64,000 nucleotides of DNA from Streptomyces qinzhouensis (lineage in GTDB: Bacteria > Actinomycetota > Actinomycetes > Streptomycetales > Streptomycetaceae): assembly GCF_007856155.1 (NCBI RefSeq), contig NZ_CP042266.1, forward strand, positions 6,014,001 to 6,078,000, given 5' to 3'. A program made the position numbers and the translations under genes. How positions within the stretch are numbered: the first letter of the stretch is position 1; every line of letters starts with the position of its first letter. Under the pieces are notes generated by a model. The model made no database searches. It worked only from the letters and a program-made list of their open reading frames with translations, and had not been told where the DNA came from. Positions 43,817 through 52,587 of the stretch are shown here, piece by piece.

Positions 43817-44251
43817 CTAGTCGAGACAGAACTCGTTGCCCTCGATGTCCTGCATCGCGATGCAGGACTCGTTCTCCTCATCGGCAACCAGTACTTGTAC
43901 GACTACCGCGCCGAGCGCGACCAGCCGTGCGCATTCGGCCTTGAGCACGGCCAGCCGCTCCTCACCCACGAGCCCGGTGCCGACCCGTACATCGAGATGT
44001 ACCCGGTTCTTGACGGCCCTGCCTTCCGGAACGCGCTGAAAGAACAGCCGCGGGCCCACACCCGAGGGATCAACGCAAGCGAACCACGCCCCCTGCTTCT
44101 CGGGCGGCAGCGAACTCTCGAAATCGCCCCATGTGGCAAACCCCTTCGGAGGAGGCGACGCTACATACCCCAACACCTCGCACCAGAAACGAGCGACGCG
44201 CTCTGGTTCCTTGCAGTCGAAGGTGACCTGGAACTCCCTGATCAATGCCAT
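43817..44251 (-). CDS. VOC family protein (glyoxalase/bleomycin-resistance fold)
   Basis: A 144-aa VOC protein: FQVTFDCKEPERVARFWCEVLGY, then KNRVHLDVRVG and IEGNEFCLD, the usual beta-alpha-beta-beta-beta metal-binding pattern. The ATG at 44251 is preferred (MALIREFQVTFDC). It is divergent from a MarR regulator, so it may be an inducible detoxification or resistance gene. Confidence 0.9.
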   Translation of the reverse strand: MALIREFQVTFDCKEPERVARFWCEVLGYVASPPPKGFATWGDFESSLPPEKQGAWFACVDPSGVGPRLFFQRVPEGRAVKNRVHLDVRVGTGLVGEERLAVLKAECARLVALGAVVVQVLVADEENESCIAMQDIEGNEFCLD

Positions 44252-44336
44252 CGGCCCACCGTAACAGTGGAGTTCCGGCACTCATTCCCCAGGAACCCGG
44301 GATCTCCTTGACCGGACCCGACAAGATTCGGTATCA

Positions 44337-44349
44337 CTTCATTATGAAG
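44337..44349. promoter_or_regulatory. CTTCAT-T-ATGAAG palindrome over the MarR start
   Basis: A 13-bp inverted repeat covers the ATG of the MarR gene in the divergent spacer. It suggests autorepression by blocking initiation. Confidence 0.45.
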
Positions 44350-44916
44350 CACGTAACTAACTCCTCCGAGCTGGACCGCGACGCGGACGGCCTGCTCTAC
44401 GACCCCCAAGTCCGCGCCTCCATGGCCGAGTTCATGGCAGGGGCTGACACGAGCCGACTGGAGGCGGCGGCCGCCACCCGTGCCGCACACAGATCCCTTG
44501 AGCGGCTTCGCTCCCTCGGCTCGGAGGGCCGCGGCCTCAGCGCGGGAGCCGTCGACGTCCTCCTCCGGTTGCGCACCCTGGGGGCCGCCGGTGCGCACCT
44601 CGGCGATCTCGCCCGCTCGGCGGGCATGACTCCGCGCAATGCCACCGGCCTTGTCGACACGCTCGAAGGCGAAGGGCTCGTCCGGCGCGACCCCGACCCC
44701 GCGGACCGCCGGTCCGTCCTCGCCCGGATCACCCCTGCCGGGCTGGCATGGCTGGACGATTTCCGGGTACCGACGCAGCGGGCGATGTCGGCGCTCTTCG
44801 ACGGATTCACCGATCCGGAACTCCACCAGTTCCGCGATCTGTGTCTGCGGCTCGTCCGGAACCAGCAGGGCATCGCCGCCTACCACCCCACTGCCGAGGC
44901 CATCGCGTCCGAATGA
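44344..44916 (+). CDS. MarR family transcriptional regulator
   Basis: A 190-aa winged-helix regulator: GAHLGDLARSAGMTPRNATGLVDTLEGEGLVRRDPDPADRRS is the recognition helix and wing of MarR proteins, with RSVLARITPAGLAWL following. The ATG at 44344 (MKHVTNSSE) is used; the frame is open upstream but overlaps the VOC gene. Confidence 0.92.
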   Translation: MKHVTNSSELDRDADGLLYDPQVRASMAEFMAGADTSRLEAAAATRAAHRSLERLRSLGSEGRGLSAGAVDVLLRLRTLGAAGAHLGDLARSAGMTPRNATGLVDTLEGEGLVRRDPDPADRRSVLARITPAGLAWLDDFRVPTQRAMSALFDGFTDPELHQFRDLCLRLVRNQQGIAAYHPTAEAIASE

Positions 44917-44991
44917 GATCCGACAGGGCGCGGCGGTGGCGCGGAGGCACTCACCGCCGCGCGAGGCCCGGGAGCCGGGCGCCGGCTCGGT

Positions 44992-45065
44992 CCGCCGCCC
45001 GGGCCCCTCTCCGGTACTCAGTCGCGCGGGGCACTCACCGCCGCCCGGGCCCTTCTCCGGTACTC
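44992..45065. repeat. 28-bp direct repeat at the tautomerase 3' end
   Basis: CCGCCGCCCGGGCCC-YTCTCCGGTACTC occurs at 44992-45019 and 45038-45065 (one C/T difference, 46-bp pitch). The second copy encodes the last residues of the tautomerase; the first lies around and beyond its stop, so the gene end was locally duplicated. Confidence 0.7.
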
Positions 45066-45245
45066 GTCCACGGGCAGACCCCCCACTCCCCAATCCGCCT
45101 GTTCCACCTCGTCGATCACCACGAAGGTCGTCGCCGGATCCTTGGCCAGCACCTCCACCAGCAGCTCGGTCACCCCGGCGATGATCCGGGCCTTCTGCTC
45201 GGCGGTCGCCCCCTCACGGGTGATCCGCACGTTCACGTACGGCAT
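45018..45245 (-). CDS. 4-oxalocrotonate tautomerase family protein
   Basis: A 75-aa tautomerase with the N-terminal Pro after Met (catalytic Pro1 in mature numbering: PYVNVRITREGATAEQKARI). The ATG overlaps the SDR stop by one base (TGATG), so translation is coupled. It probably keto-enolises a small acid; the substrate is unknown. Confidence 0.93.
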   Translation of the reverse strand: MPYVNVRITREGATAEQKARIIAGVTELLVEVLAKDPATTFVVIDEVEQADWGVGGLPVDEYRRRARAAVSAPRD

Positions 45246-46012
45246 CAGCGGCGCCCCGTCACATGTCCGCCGTCTACCCGCAGGGCATGGCCGGTGACGA
45301 AGGCCGCCGCCGCGAGATAGAGCACCGCATCGGAGATCTCCGCGACCTCCCCGACCCGGTTGAGCAGGGCCACCGGGCCGTAGCCGTCCACATCGGCGGC
45401 GGCGTGCAGCGGGGTGCGGATCACTCCGGGGGCCACCAGATTGACCCGGATGCCGTCGTCGGCCAGCTCCGCCGCGAGGCTGGTGGTCAGCGCGTGGACA
45501 CCGGCCTTGCTGACCACCGGCGCGGAGGCCGGGAAACCCGCCAGCGCGTGATCGACCAGCACCGTACCGATGTTCACGATGCTTCCCCCGCGTCCCTGCT
45601 CCCGCATCCGCCGCACCACCGCCTGGGTGGTCAGATAGGTGCCGCGCAGATTGCCCGTGAGATAGCCGTCCAGCTCCTCCTCGGTGACCTCGGCGAAGGG
45701 GCGCGGGGCGAAGGTGCCGGCGTTGTTCACCAGGACGTCCACGCCCCCGAAGCGCTCGACCGCCGCCGCGACCAGCGTCGCCCCGGTCACGGCTTCGCCG
45801 ATACCGCCCGCCACCGCGGCGACCCGCTCCGGGTGCCCGAGCAGTGCCGCGGCCCCGGCGAGACGGTCCGGGTCCCGGCCGTTGATCACCACCCGGGCGC
45901 CCCGGGCCAGGAAGGCGCGGGCGATATCCAGCCCGATACCGCTGGACGAGCCGGTGACGATCACCGTGGTGCCGTTCCCGCCGTTCCCGTCGTTCCCGTC
46001 GTCATCCGTCAT
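45245..46012 (-). CDS. short-chain dehydrogenase/reductase 3
   Basis: A 255-aa SDR with TGSSSGIG, NNAG and a substrate loop ending in SAPVVSKAGVHALTTSLA. The usual catalytic YxxxK appears as VVSKAG with no Tyr in the standard place, so the catalytic Tyr should be checked. The N-terminus is Asp/Gly/Asn-rich (MTDDDGNDGNGGNG). It is divergent from a LysR regulator and coupled to the tautomerase. Confidence 0.82.
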   Translation of the reverse strand: MTDDDGNDGNGGNGTTVIVTGSSSGIGLDIARAFLARGARVVINGRDPDRLAGAAALLGHPERVAAVAGGIGEAVTGATLVAAAVERFGGVDVLVNNAGTFAPRPFAEVTEEELDGYLTGNLRGTYLTTQAVVRRMREQGRGGSIVNIGTVLVDHALAGFPASAPVVSKAGVHALTTSLAAELADDGIRVNLVAPGVIRTPLHAAADVDGYGPVALLNRVGEVAEISDAVLYLAAAAFVTGHALRVDGGHVTGRR

Positions 46013-46124
46013 GTTCGTACTCCTCTGTCCGTGCCGTGCGGGTGAACCCCGTGCACTGTCGAACCTAGAAGCGCCCAAGTCATAACACCACGACGGATTT
46101 TGAAGCGTTGGATAACCTGAACTT

Positions 46125-47030
46125 ATGGATTGGGATCTGCGTGACCTCGAACTGCTGCGGGTCACCGCCGAGACGGGCTCTCTCACCGCCGCCGCCGGAC
46201 GGCTCCATGTGAGCCAGCCCGCGCTGAGCCAGCGGCTCACCAGACTGGAAGACCGGCTGGGGCTGAGGCTCTTCGACCGCCGGGGCCGCCGTCTGGTCCC
46301 CAACGCGGCCGGACACCGGGCGCTCGCCGCCGCCCATCACGTACTGACGGAGCTACAGGCCGCCACCCGGGACCTCAAGGACCTGAAGGAGGGCAAGGAG
46401 CGGCGGGTGCGTTTCACCGCGCAGTGCAGCACCACCTTCCAGTGGCTGCCGCCGGTGATCCGGGCCTTCCGGGAGCGCCATCCGGACGCCGAGGTCAGGA
46501 TCGAGACCGTCCCGGACGACGCCCCGGTGCCCGCGCTGCTGGCCGACCGGGTGGATGTGGCACTGCTGACCAAGCCCGACCGGGAACAGGACCGGGTGGA
46601 GCTGCTGCGGCTCTTCGACGACGAGATGACGGCCGTCGTCCCGGCGGACCACCCGTGGGCCGACCGGCCCCGGCTGACCGCCCGTGACTTCGACGGGGCC
46701 CATCTGGTCCTCTACGACGTCTACGACCAGAACCGCGTCCCGGCGATCCCGCTGCCGCTGCCCCCGGGCGCCCGGCCCGGCCGGATCACCACCATGCCGG
46801 TGATCACCGACCTGGTGGTCGAGATGGTCGCGGGCGGCCAGGGTGTCACCGTACTGCCGAACTGGGCGGCGGCCCCGTACGTCTCCTCCCACGGCCTGGC
46901 CCTGGTCCCCATGGGTCCCCGGCCACTGACCCGCACCTGGTATCTCGCGACCCGCCCCGGCCCCAAGCCCCCGTACCTCCGGGCCTTTCTGGAGGAACTG
47001 ACGGCCGGCCTCGGCAGACCGGCGGCCTGA
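46125..47030 (+). CDS. LysR family transcriptional regulator
   Basis: This 301-aa regulator has an N-terminal winged helix (SLTAAAGRLHVSQPALSQRL) and a C-terminal periplasmic-binding-like effector domain (RVRFTAQCSTTFQWLPPVI). Divergence from the SDR/tautomerase operon suggests it controls that pair. It is convergent with the MMPL gene, with a strong terminator between. Confidence 0.93.
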   Translation: MDWDLRDLELLRVTAETGSLTAAAGRLHVSQPALSQRLTRLEDRLGLRLFDRRGRRLVPNAAGHRALAAAHHVLTELQAATRDLKDLKEGKERRVRFTAQCSTTFQWLPPVIRAFRERHPDAEVRIETVPDDAPVPALLADRVDVALLTKPDREQDRVELLRLFDDEMTAVVPADHPWADRPRLTARDFDGAHLVLYDVYDQNRVPAIPLPLPPGARPGRITTMPVITDLVVEMVAGGQGVTVLPNWAAAPYVSSHGLALVPMGPRPLTRTWYLATRPGPKPPYLRAFLEELTAGLGRPAA

Positions 47031-47039
47031 CGCCATCCG

Positions 47040-47076
47040 GCCGTGCCCGCCCCCTTCGGTCGGGGGCGGGCACGGC
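47040..47076. terminator. 15-bp perfect hairpin, bidirectional
   Basis: GCCGTGCCCGCCCCC (47040-47054), 7-nt loop, complement at 47062-47076. It lies between LysR and MMPL stops. Confidence 0.85.
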
Positions 47077-47096
47077 GTGCGTGGTGGTCCGTACGG

Positions 47097-49352
47097 TCAG
47101 ACCCCGGACGAGTCCTTCGCGTACGGCGACTCCGTCACGGGCCCGGCCACAGGCCCCGTCGAGGTCGCGGCGCCGACGGTCGGGCCGTCCTCGCTGAGGC
47201 CGTACCGCTGGTGGAGCCTGCGCAGGAAGCGGGGCGCGTACCAGGCCGAGGGGCCGAGGAGGCGCATCGCGGCGGGGACCAGGACACCGCGTACGGCGAT
47301 GGCGTCGATCAGGATGGCCAGTCCGCTGCCCAGCCCGAACAGCTGGAGGAAACTGAGTTCGGCCGTCCCGAAGGCGAAGAAGGACACGGCCAGCAGACCG
47401 GCCGCCGCGGTGACGATGCGTCCCGTGCGGCCGAGGCCGTTGGCCACGGCGGACTCGTTGTCCTCGCCCAGATCGTGGAGTTCCTTGATCCTGCTGGTGA
47501 CGAAGACCTCGTAGTCCATCGAGAGACCGAAGGCGACGCAGAACATCAGCACGGTCATGGACACATCCATCGGCTGCGGGGTGAATCCGAGCAGCGACGA
47601 GAGGTTCCCGTCCTGGAAGATCCAGGTCATGACGCCGAGGGTGGCCCCCAGGCTGATCAGGTTGAGCAGCAGCGCCCGCAGCGGCTGCACGATGCTTCCG
47701 GTGAAGAGGAAGAGCAGGACGAAGGTGGACAGGGCGACCAGACCGACCGCGAGGGGGAGCCGGCCGCCGATGGAGTCCTTGGAATCGACCAGTACGGCGT
47801 CGACTCCCCCCACCAGCGGGCGTGATCCGTCCGGCGGAGTGACCGCCCGCACCCGCTCGACGAGGCGCTGGGCCTCGTCCGACTTCGCCGCCAGGGCGCT
47901 CACCACGTTGATCCGCTGCGCGTCGGGGCGGCCGAGGGCGGCGTTGGCGGGGCCGGTCTCGGCCGACCGCCCCTCGGTGTAGGTTCCGGCGCTGGTCTCG
48001 ACCCGGGCGACTCCGTCCAGCCCGGACAGGGCGATCGCGTACGACTCCAGAGGGGCCTTGTCGACGGGCCGGTCGATGACGACATGCAGGGCCGCCTCGT
48101 CGGTGCCGTCGAAGTCCTTCTCCAGCACCGCCGCGACCTGACGGCTCTCCGCGCTCTCGGGAAGCACCCGCTCGTCCGGTGTGCCGAAGGTGATGCCCAG
48201 CAGCGGGCTCGCCGCGAGGAGGAGCACCGCGAGTACGGGCAGCGCGGTGAGGGCGGGCCGCCGCATGACGGTACGGGCCAGCCCGCCCCAGACGCTGCCC
48301 CGGGCGTCGGAGCGCCCCGGGTTCACCCACGGCAGCCGGCCGCTGTTGACCCGGTGCCCCAGGACGACGAAGAGGGCCGGCAGCACGAACAGGGTGCTGA
48401 CGGCGGCGATGACGACGACACCGGTCCCGGCGTATCCGAACGAGCGCAGGAAGTACTGCGGGAACACCAGGAGCGCCCCGAGCGCGGCGGCCACCGTCGC
48501 GGCGGAGAAGGCGACCGTACGGCCCGCGGTGGTCACCGTCCGCCGGACGGCGTCCTCCACCGTCTCCCCGGCCGCGAGTTGTTCGCGGAACCGGCTGACC
48601 ATCAGCAGGGCGTAGTCGATGCCCAGTCCGAGGCCCAGCGCGGTGGTCAGGTTGATCGCGAAGACGGAGACATCGGTGACACTGCCGAGTACGAAGAGCT
48701 GGGCGAAGGTGCCGATGACGGCGATCAGCCCGATCGCCAGCGGCAGCAGGGCCGCGACGACGCTGCCGAAGACGAGCAGCAGGAGAACGAGGGTCAGGGG
48801 TACGGCGATGGCCTCGGCCAGGATGAGATCGTCGCCCACCTGGCTGCCCATCTCGTCGCCCGCCGCAGTGCCGCCGCCCGCCCGGACCGTCAGGGCGTCC
48901 TCGTACGTCCCGGTGTACCTCTCGATGACGGCCTTGGCGTTCTCGCTCTGCTCCGTCTCGTCACCCTTCACATGGGCGAGCACCAGGGCCTCGCGGCCGT
49001 TCTCGGAACGGAGGCCGGGATTTCCCTCGTCCCAGTACGAGACCACGTTCTCCAGGCCCGGCTCCTTCCTGAGGTCGGCCACCAGGGCCCGGCCGTTCCG
49101 CTCGGTGGCCGGGGTGTCGACGCCGCCTTCGGAGGGACGGACCAGCAGGACGAGGTTCGTCTCCCCGCCGAACTTCTCGCCGATGACCTTCCCCGCCCGG
49201 GTGGACTGCGAGGTGGGGTCGTCATAGCCGCCTTCCAGGAGTTTGCCGAACGCGCCGGTGCCTGCGGCACCCATGAGGGCCACGGCCACGACGGCGATGA
49301 CAAGGACCAGCCGGGCCCGGCGAATCACCAGCTCGGCTATGCGTTCAAACAC
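47097..49352 (-). CDS. MMPL/RND family transporter
   Basis: This 751-aa transporter has two MMPL repeats, each with a large extracytoplasmic loop, and about 11-12 transmembrane helices. The RND-type sequences GLGLGIDYALLMVSRFREQL and AFGLSMDYEVFVTSRIKEL carry conserved Asp residues for proton coupling. It resembles ActII-ORF3 and other Streptomyces drug/lipid exporters. The GTG at 49352 follows AGGGAGA and gives the family N-terminus VFERIAELVIRRARLVLVI. It is divergent from a TetR regulator. Confidence 0.92.
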   Translation of the reverse strand: MFERIAELVIRRARLVLVIAVVAVALMGAAGTGAFGKLLEGGYDDPTSQSTRAGKVIGEKFGGETNLVLLVRPSEGGVDTPATERNGRALVADLRKEPGLENVVSYWDEGNPGLRSENGREALVLAHVKGDETEQSENAKAVIERYTGTYEDALTVRAGGGTAAGDEMGSQVGDDLILAEAIAVPLTLVLLLLVFGSVVAALLPLAIGLIAVIGTFAQLFVLGSVTDVSVFAINLTTALGLGLGIDYALLMVSRFREQLAAGETVEDAVRRTVTTAGRTVAFSAATVAAALGALLVFPQYFLRSFGYAGTGVVVIAAVSTLFVLPALFVVLGHRVNSGRLPWVNPGRSDARGSVWGGLARTVMRRPALTALPVLAVLLLAASPLLGITFGTPDERVLPESAESRQVAAVLEKDFDGTDEAALHVVIDRPVDKAPLESYAIALSGLDGVARVETSAGTYTEGRSAETGPANAALGRPDAQRINVVSALAAKSDEAQRLVERVRAVTPPDGSRPLVGGVDAVLVDSKDSIGGRLPLAVGLVALSTFVLLFLFTGSIVQPLRALLLNLISLGATLGVMTWIFQDGNLSSLLGFTPQPMDVSMTVLMFCVAFGLSMDYEVFVTSRIKELHDLGEDNESAVANGLGRTGRIVTAAAGLLAVSFFAFGTAELSFLQLFGLGSGLAILIDAIAVRGVLVPAAMRLLGPSAWYAPRFLRRLHQRYGLSEDGPTVGAATSTGPVAGPVTESPYAKDSSGV

Positions 49353-49446
49353 GCGTGATCTCCCTTTCGCGCACTGATGGTGAGAGTCCGGCGAACGCGC
49401 AGTCACTCTTCTCGTCGCCGCTGCCGAAGCTAGCGGGCTACCAGAT

Positions 49447-49465
49447 AATTTGGCAGTGTTAGATT
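49447..49465. promoter_or_regulatory. candidate TetR operator
   Basis: AATTTGGCAGTGTTAGATT is an imperfect 19-bp palindrome (AAT-T--CA-TG--A-ATT) in the AT-richest part of the MMPL/TetR divergent spacer. Confidence 0.5.
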
Positions 49466-49525
49466 TTCTTCACTGGTCATAACTTTCCGGTACCGCGCCA
49501 GGAGTTGCCGTCGTAAGGTCGTCGC

Positions 49526-50260
49526 ATGCCTGCGGAAGAACGTGTGACGGCCCGGCCCACCCTGCGCGAGCGGCGCCGGGCGGCCGCCACTCAGGAGATC
49601 CTGGACGCCGCCGAGCGCCATATCGACGAGAACGGCCCGGCGGCGCTGTCCCTGCGCGCGGTCGCCCGGGACCTGGGGATGACCGTCCAGGCGCTGTACC
49701 ACTACTTTCCGAGCTGGGCCGAGCTCGTCACCGCGCTCATCGCCAAGGCGTACGGCGATCTGGCCGACGCCCTACAGACCGCCGTGGACACGGCGGCGGA
49801 GGATCCGGACCTGCCGCGGGTGCTGGTCGCGGCCGAGGAGTACCGCCGATGGGCCGTCACCCATCCCGAGCGGTTCAAACTCCTCTACGGAACCCCCCTG
49901 CGGCAGTACGCGGCACCCGCCGGCGGGCCGACCTCCCTGGCGATGAGACGGATCAGCGAGATCTTCCAGCGGGAGATGTTCGACGGGTTCACCCGTGCTC
50001 AGCTGGAAGCGGCCGACACCCCGCCGCTCTCCCCCTCGCTGAGGGCAGATCTGGAGCAGCTTCCGGCACCGGGCTTGGGAGCCGTGCCGCCTCCCGCGAC
50101 CACCCTTCTCCTGAGCGCGTGGGGTCATTTGCACGGCCTGGTCGTCCTGGAGGTGTTCGGGCACACCTCCTTCCTCGGCGAACACCGGGCCGAGATCTTC
50201 CGCCGGGGGGTGCGGAACCTGGTGGAGGACCTCCACCGACGGATTCCCGTCGCGGAATAG
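49526..50260 (+). CDS. TetR family transcriptional regulator
   Basis: A 244-aa regulator with the TetR helix-turn-helix (ILDAAERHIDENGPAALSLR, MTVQALYHYFPSWAEL, about residues 24-70) and a C-terminal WHG-type ligand domain (TTLLLSAWGHLHGLVVLEVFGHTS). It is expected to repress the divergent MMPL exporter. Confidence 0.93.
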   Translation: MPAEERVTARPTLRERRRAAATQEILDAAERHIDENGPAALSLRAVARDLGMTVQALYHYFPSWAELVTALIAKAYGDLADALQTAVDTAAEDPDLPRVLVAAEEYRRWAVTHPERFKLLYGTPLRQYAAPAGGPTSLAMRRISEIFQREMFDGFTRAQLEAADTPPLSPSLRADLEQLPAPGLGAVPPPATTLLLSAWGHLHGLVVLEVFGHTSFLGEHRAEIFRRGVRNLVEDLHRRIPVAE

Positions 50261-50433
50261 CCGATAACCGACTGGCCATCAGCAACAGCGGGCCGCGGTT
50301 GCGCCGGTGAAACAGAACGGATGGGCAGCCGATGCCGTATCCACGCGTGGTGGATGCGCGGGCTGTCGATAGTGACGGAGTCCACGGACGCCGTGGACCA
50401 TCCCACTGTCCCCTCGCACGGAGGCTTCTCCCT

Positions 50434-52050
50434 GTGTCACCGAACCCTGTGAACCCTGTGACCCCTGTGTCACCGAATCCCGGGTCACCGAATCCTGTGC
50501 CGTCGAATCCGCCGTCACCGATATCCGATCACCGCGGTGAGCAGCCCGGCCCGGCCGGCGGCGCGCGCCGTCGCCGCGCCCTGGCCGTCTCCGCCCTGGT
50601 GCTGGCCGGACTGCAGACGAGCACCGGTCTCGCCGCAGCACAGGACAGCGCGCGTCCCGCCCGGACGGGACTCGACTGGCAGCTCTGCGCCACCGCGACA
50701 CCGGACTGGCCGATCAAGAACGACACCCGCACCGAGTGCGCGGAGCTCTCCGTACCGATGGACTACGCGAAGCCCGGCGGCCGGAAGATCACGATCGCGG
50801 TGAGCCGCGTCAAGGCCACCGACCGGAAGACCTCCGAGGCCCCCATCGTGTTCTCCCTGGGCGGACCGGGGACCTACAACATCACCAACTCGGCGACGAT
50901 GACCCAGCGCGGACTCGCCACACTCAACACCAACCGCGATTTCATCGGTCTTGACATTCGGGGATCCGGCTACAGCGACCGCATCGACTGCGTCGACAAG
51001 CCGTTCGCCGAACCCGCCCCGACGGCACCGGAGAAGAGCTTCAAGAAGGCCGAATTCGACCACCAGGCGGAGTTCAACAACCGCTGTGCGGCCATCGACC
51101 CGGAGTTCGTACGACAGATCACCCCGGAGAACGCCGCCCGCGACATCGACCGGCTGCGGACCGCGCTCGGCACCGAGAAGCTCAGCTTCCACGGGGCCTC
51201 CTTCGGTACCGCGGTCGGACTGGCCTACCGCTCCCTGTTCGACCACCGCACGGAACGCATGTGGCTGGACTCGGTGATGCCCCCGAAACGTCACTGGCCC
51301 ACCATGGACACCGAAATGGAGGCGCCCGGCAAAGCGGACTTCGCGCCGTTCGTCACCTGGCTGACCAAGCGCGACGCCGAATACCACCTGGGCACCGACG
51401 ACTCCACCGTCCGCCAACGCCTGGGCGATCTCCGCAGCGAACTGGAGAAGAAGCCGCGCACCGGCGGCGGAGTACGCCTGTCCGGGAACTGGGTGATCGA
51501 TCAGGCCCTCCGCCCCCAGGAGGAGTGGGACGAAGCGGCGAAGAACCTGGTCGCGGTACGCAATGGCGGTACGCCGGCGACGCCCCCGGCAGCCGCGTCC
51601 GAACCGACAACGCCACGCCCCTTCGGGCTGGGCAACCCGCGTACCGGCTTCAACAACCTCCAGTACAACGCGATGCTCTGTAACACCGCCACCGCGAGCC
51701 GCGGCTTCGGTGAACTGTGGACGGCCCGCGAGGCCCGCCGTACGGCCGACCCCATGACGGGAGGGACACAGTTCACCACGTGGTGCGCCCAGTGGCCGCT
51801 GAACGCCCCGCCCGCCAAGTCCACCCACGGCAAGAGCGCGCTCCAGCTCTCCGGCCATCTCTACGAGGGCGTCACCCCCTATGTATGGGCCGAACAGGCC
51901 CGGGACGCCACCGGAGGCACCCTGTTGACCATTCCGGACAAGGGGCACGCCTCCGTACCCGAAACGCCCTGCGCCGCCGAGAAGGCGATCACCTTCTTCC
52001 GCACCGGCCGCCAAGCCGGGGGCACCTGCACCGACGGCCAACAGCCCTGA
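50434..52050 (+). CDS. secreted alpha/beta hydrolase (tripeptidyl aminopeptidase-like)
   Basis: The 538-aa product is like Streptomyces secreted tripeptidyl aminopeptidases (SlpD/E, Tap family). It has the oxyanion hole FSLGGPGTYN, nucleophile elbow GASFGT (the common form is GxSYGT) and C-terminal His in PDKGHASVPE. The usual Asp before VTP is replaced (LYEGVTP), so the acid may be Glu or absent. GTG 50434 is chosen for its GGAGG site. It then adds a Pro/Asn/Val repeat (PNPVNPVTPVSPNP...) of about 40 residues before the signal peptide-like RRRRALAVSALVLAGLQT. Confidence 0.82.
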   Translation: MSPNPVNPVTPVSPNPGSPNPVPSNPPSPISDHRGEQPGPAGGARRRRALAVSALVLAGLQTSTGLAAAQDSARPARTGLDWQLCATATPDWPIKNDTRTECAELSVPMDYAKPGGRKITIAVSRVKATDRKTSEAPIVFSLGGPGTYNITNSATMTQRGLATLNTNRDFIGLDIRGSGYSDRIDCVDKPFAEPAPTAPEKSFKKAEFDHQAEFNNRCAAIDPEFVRQITPENAARDIDRLRTALGTEKLSFHGASFGTAVGLAYRSLFDHRTERMWLDSVMPPKRHWPTMDTEMEAPGKADFAPFVTWLTKRDAEYHLGTDDSTVRQRLGDLRSELEKKPRTGGGVRLSGNWVIDQALRPQEEWDEAAKNLVAVRNGGTPATPPAAASEPTTPRPFGLGNPRTGFNNLQYNAMLCNTATASRGFGELWTAREARRTADPMTGGTQFTTWCAQWPLNAPPAKSTHGKSALQLSGHLYEGVTPYVWAEQARDATGGTLLTIPDKGHASVPETPCAAEKAITFFRTGRQAGGTCTDGQQP

Positions 52051-52080
52051 CCGCTGAACCCGAGCGGGAAGTGACCCTGT

Positions 52081-52567
52081 TCACCCCGCGAGGCCCGTCA
52101 GCAGCACCCTCAGTACGGACTCCTCCTCGACGCGCGCAGGCTGTGCTCGGTCAGCGCGAGTGCCGGGGCCGGGTCCCATGGCGACAGTGCCGGTCTCCCG
52201 TCCAATGGCCGCGGATCGGGTCCGGCGGCCGCCACCGCCGCACGGTAGTCGCCGGCCGTATAGCGCCAGGGCCGCCAGGGGGCATGTCCCGACAGTGTCG
52301 TAGCGATTCGCAGACCGTCCCAGTCGAAGTCGCCGTGGTAGCGGAGAGCGGTACCGAGCCCGTGCTGCGAGGCGAGGAGGGTCAGGGCGGCGGCCGACGG
52401 CTGGCCCTGGACACAGCCAGGGGCCGGGCCTCCGGTCCGTGCCGGTCCGCTGCGGCCGAGAGGACCGCGGGATTCTCACAGATGTGGACCACGGGCGGTG
52501 CCGTCCGCGGCGGACGGCGGGCGAGCTGACGGAGGGTGAGTACGCGCGGCTCACCGGCGGACCTCAT
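52081..52567 (-). pseudogene. remnant of a TIGR02679 (Wadjet type II) gene
   Basis: Three frame-shifted pieces on the minus strand reassemble into the C-terminal part of a TIGR02679-like protein: GEPRVLTLRQLARRPP and VVHICENPAVLSAAADR, then GQPSAAALTLLASQHG and LRYHGDFDWDGLRIATTL, then VEEESVLRVLLTGLAG. Single-base losses near 52411-52418 and 52130-52136 break the frame, and the N-terminal two thirds are absent. TIGR02677-02680 operons are Wadjet-type (plasmid/phage defence) systems. The relic sits directly after drmC, so it marks an older defence module. Confidence 0.75.
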
Positions 52568-52587
52568 CGTGCCGGCTCGTAACGACG

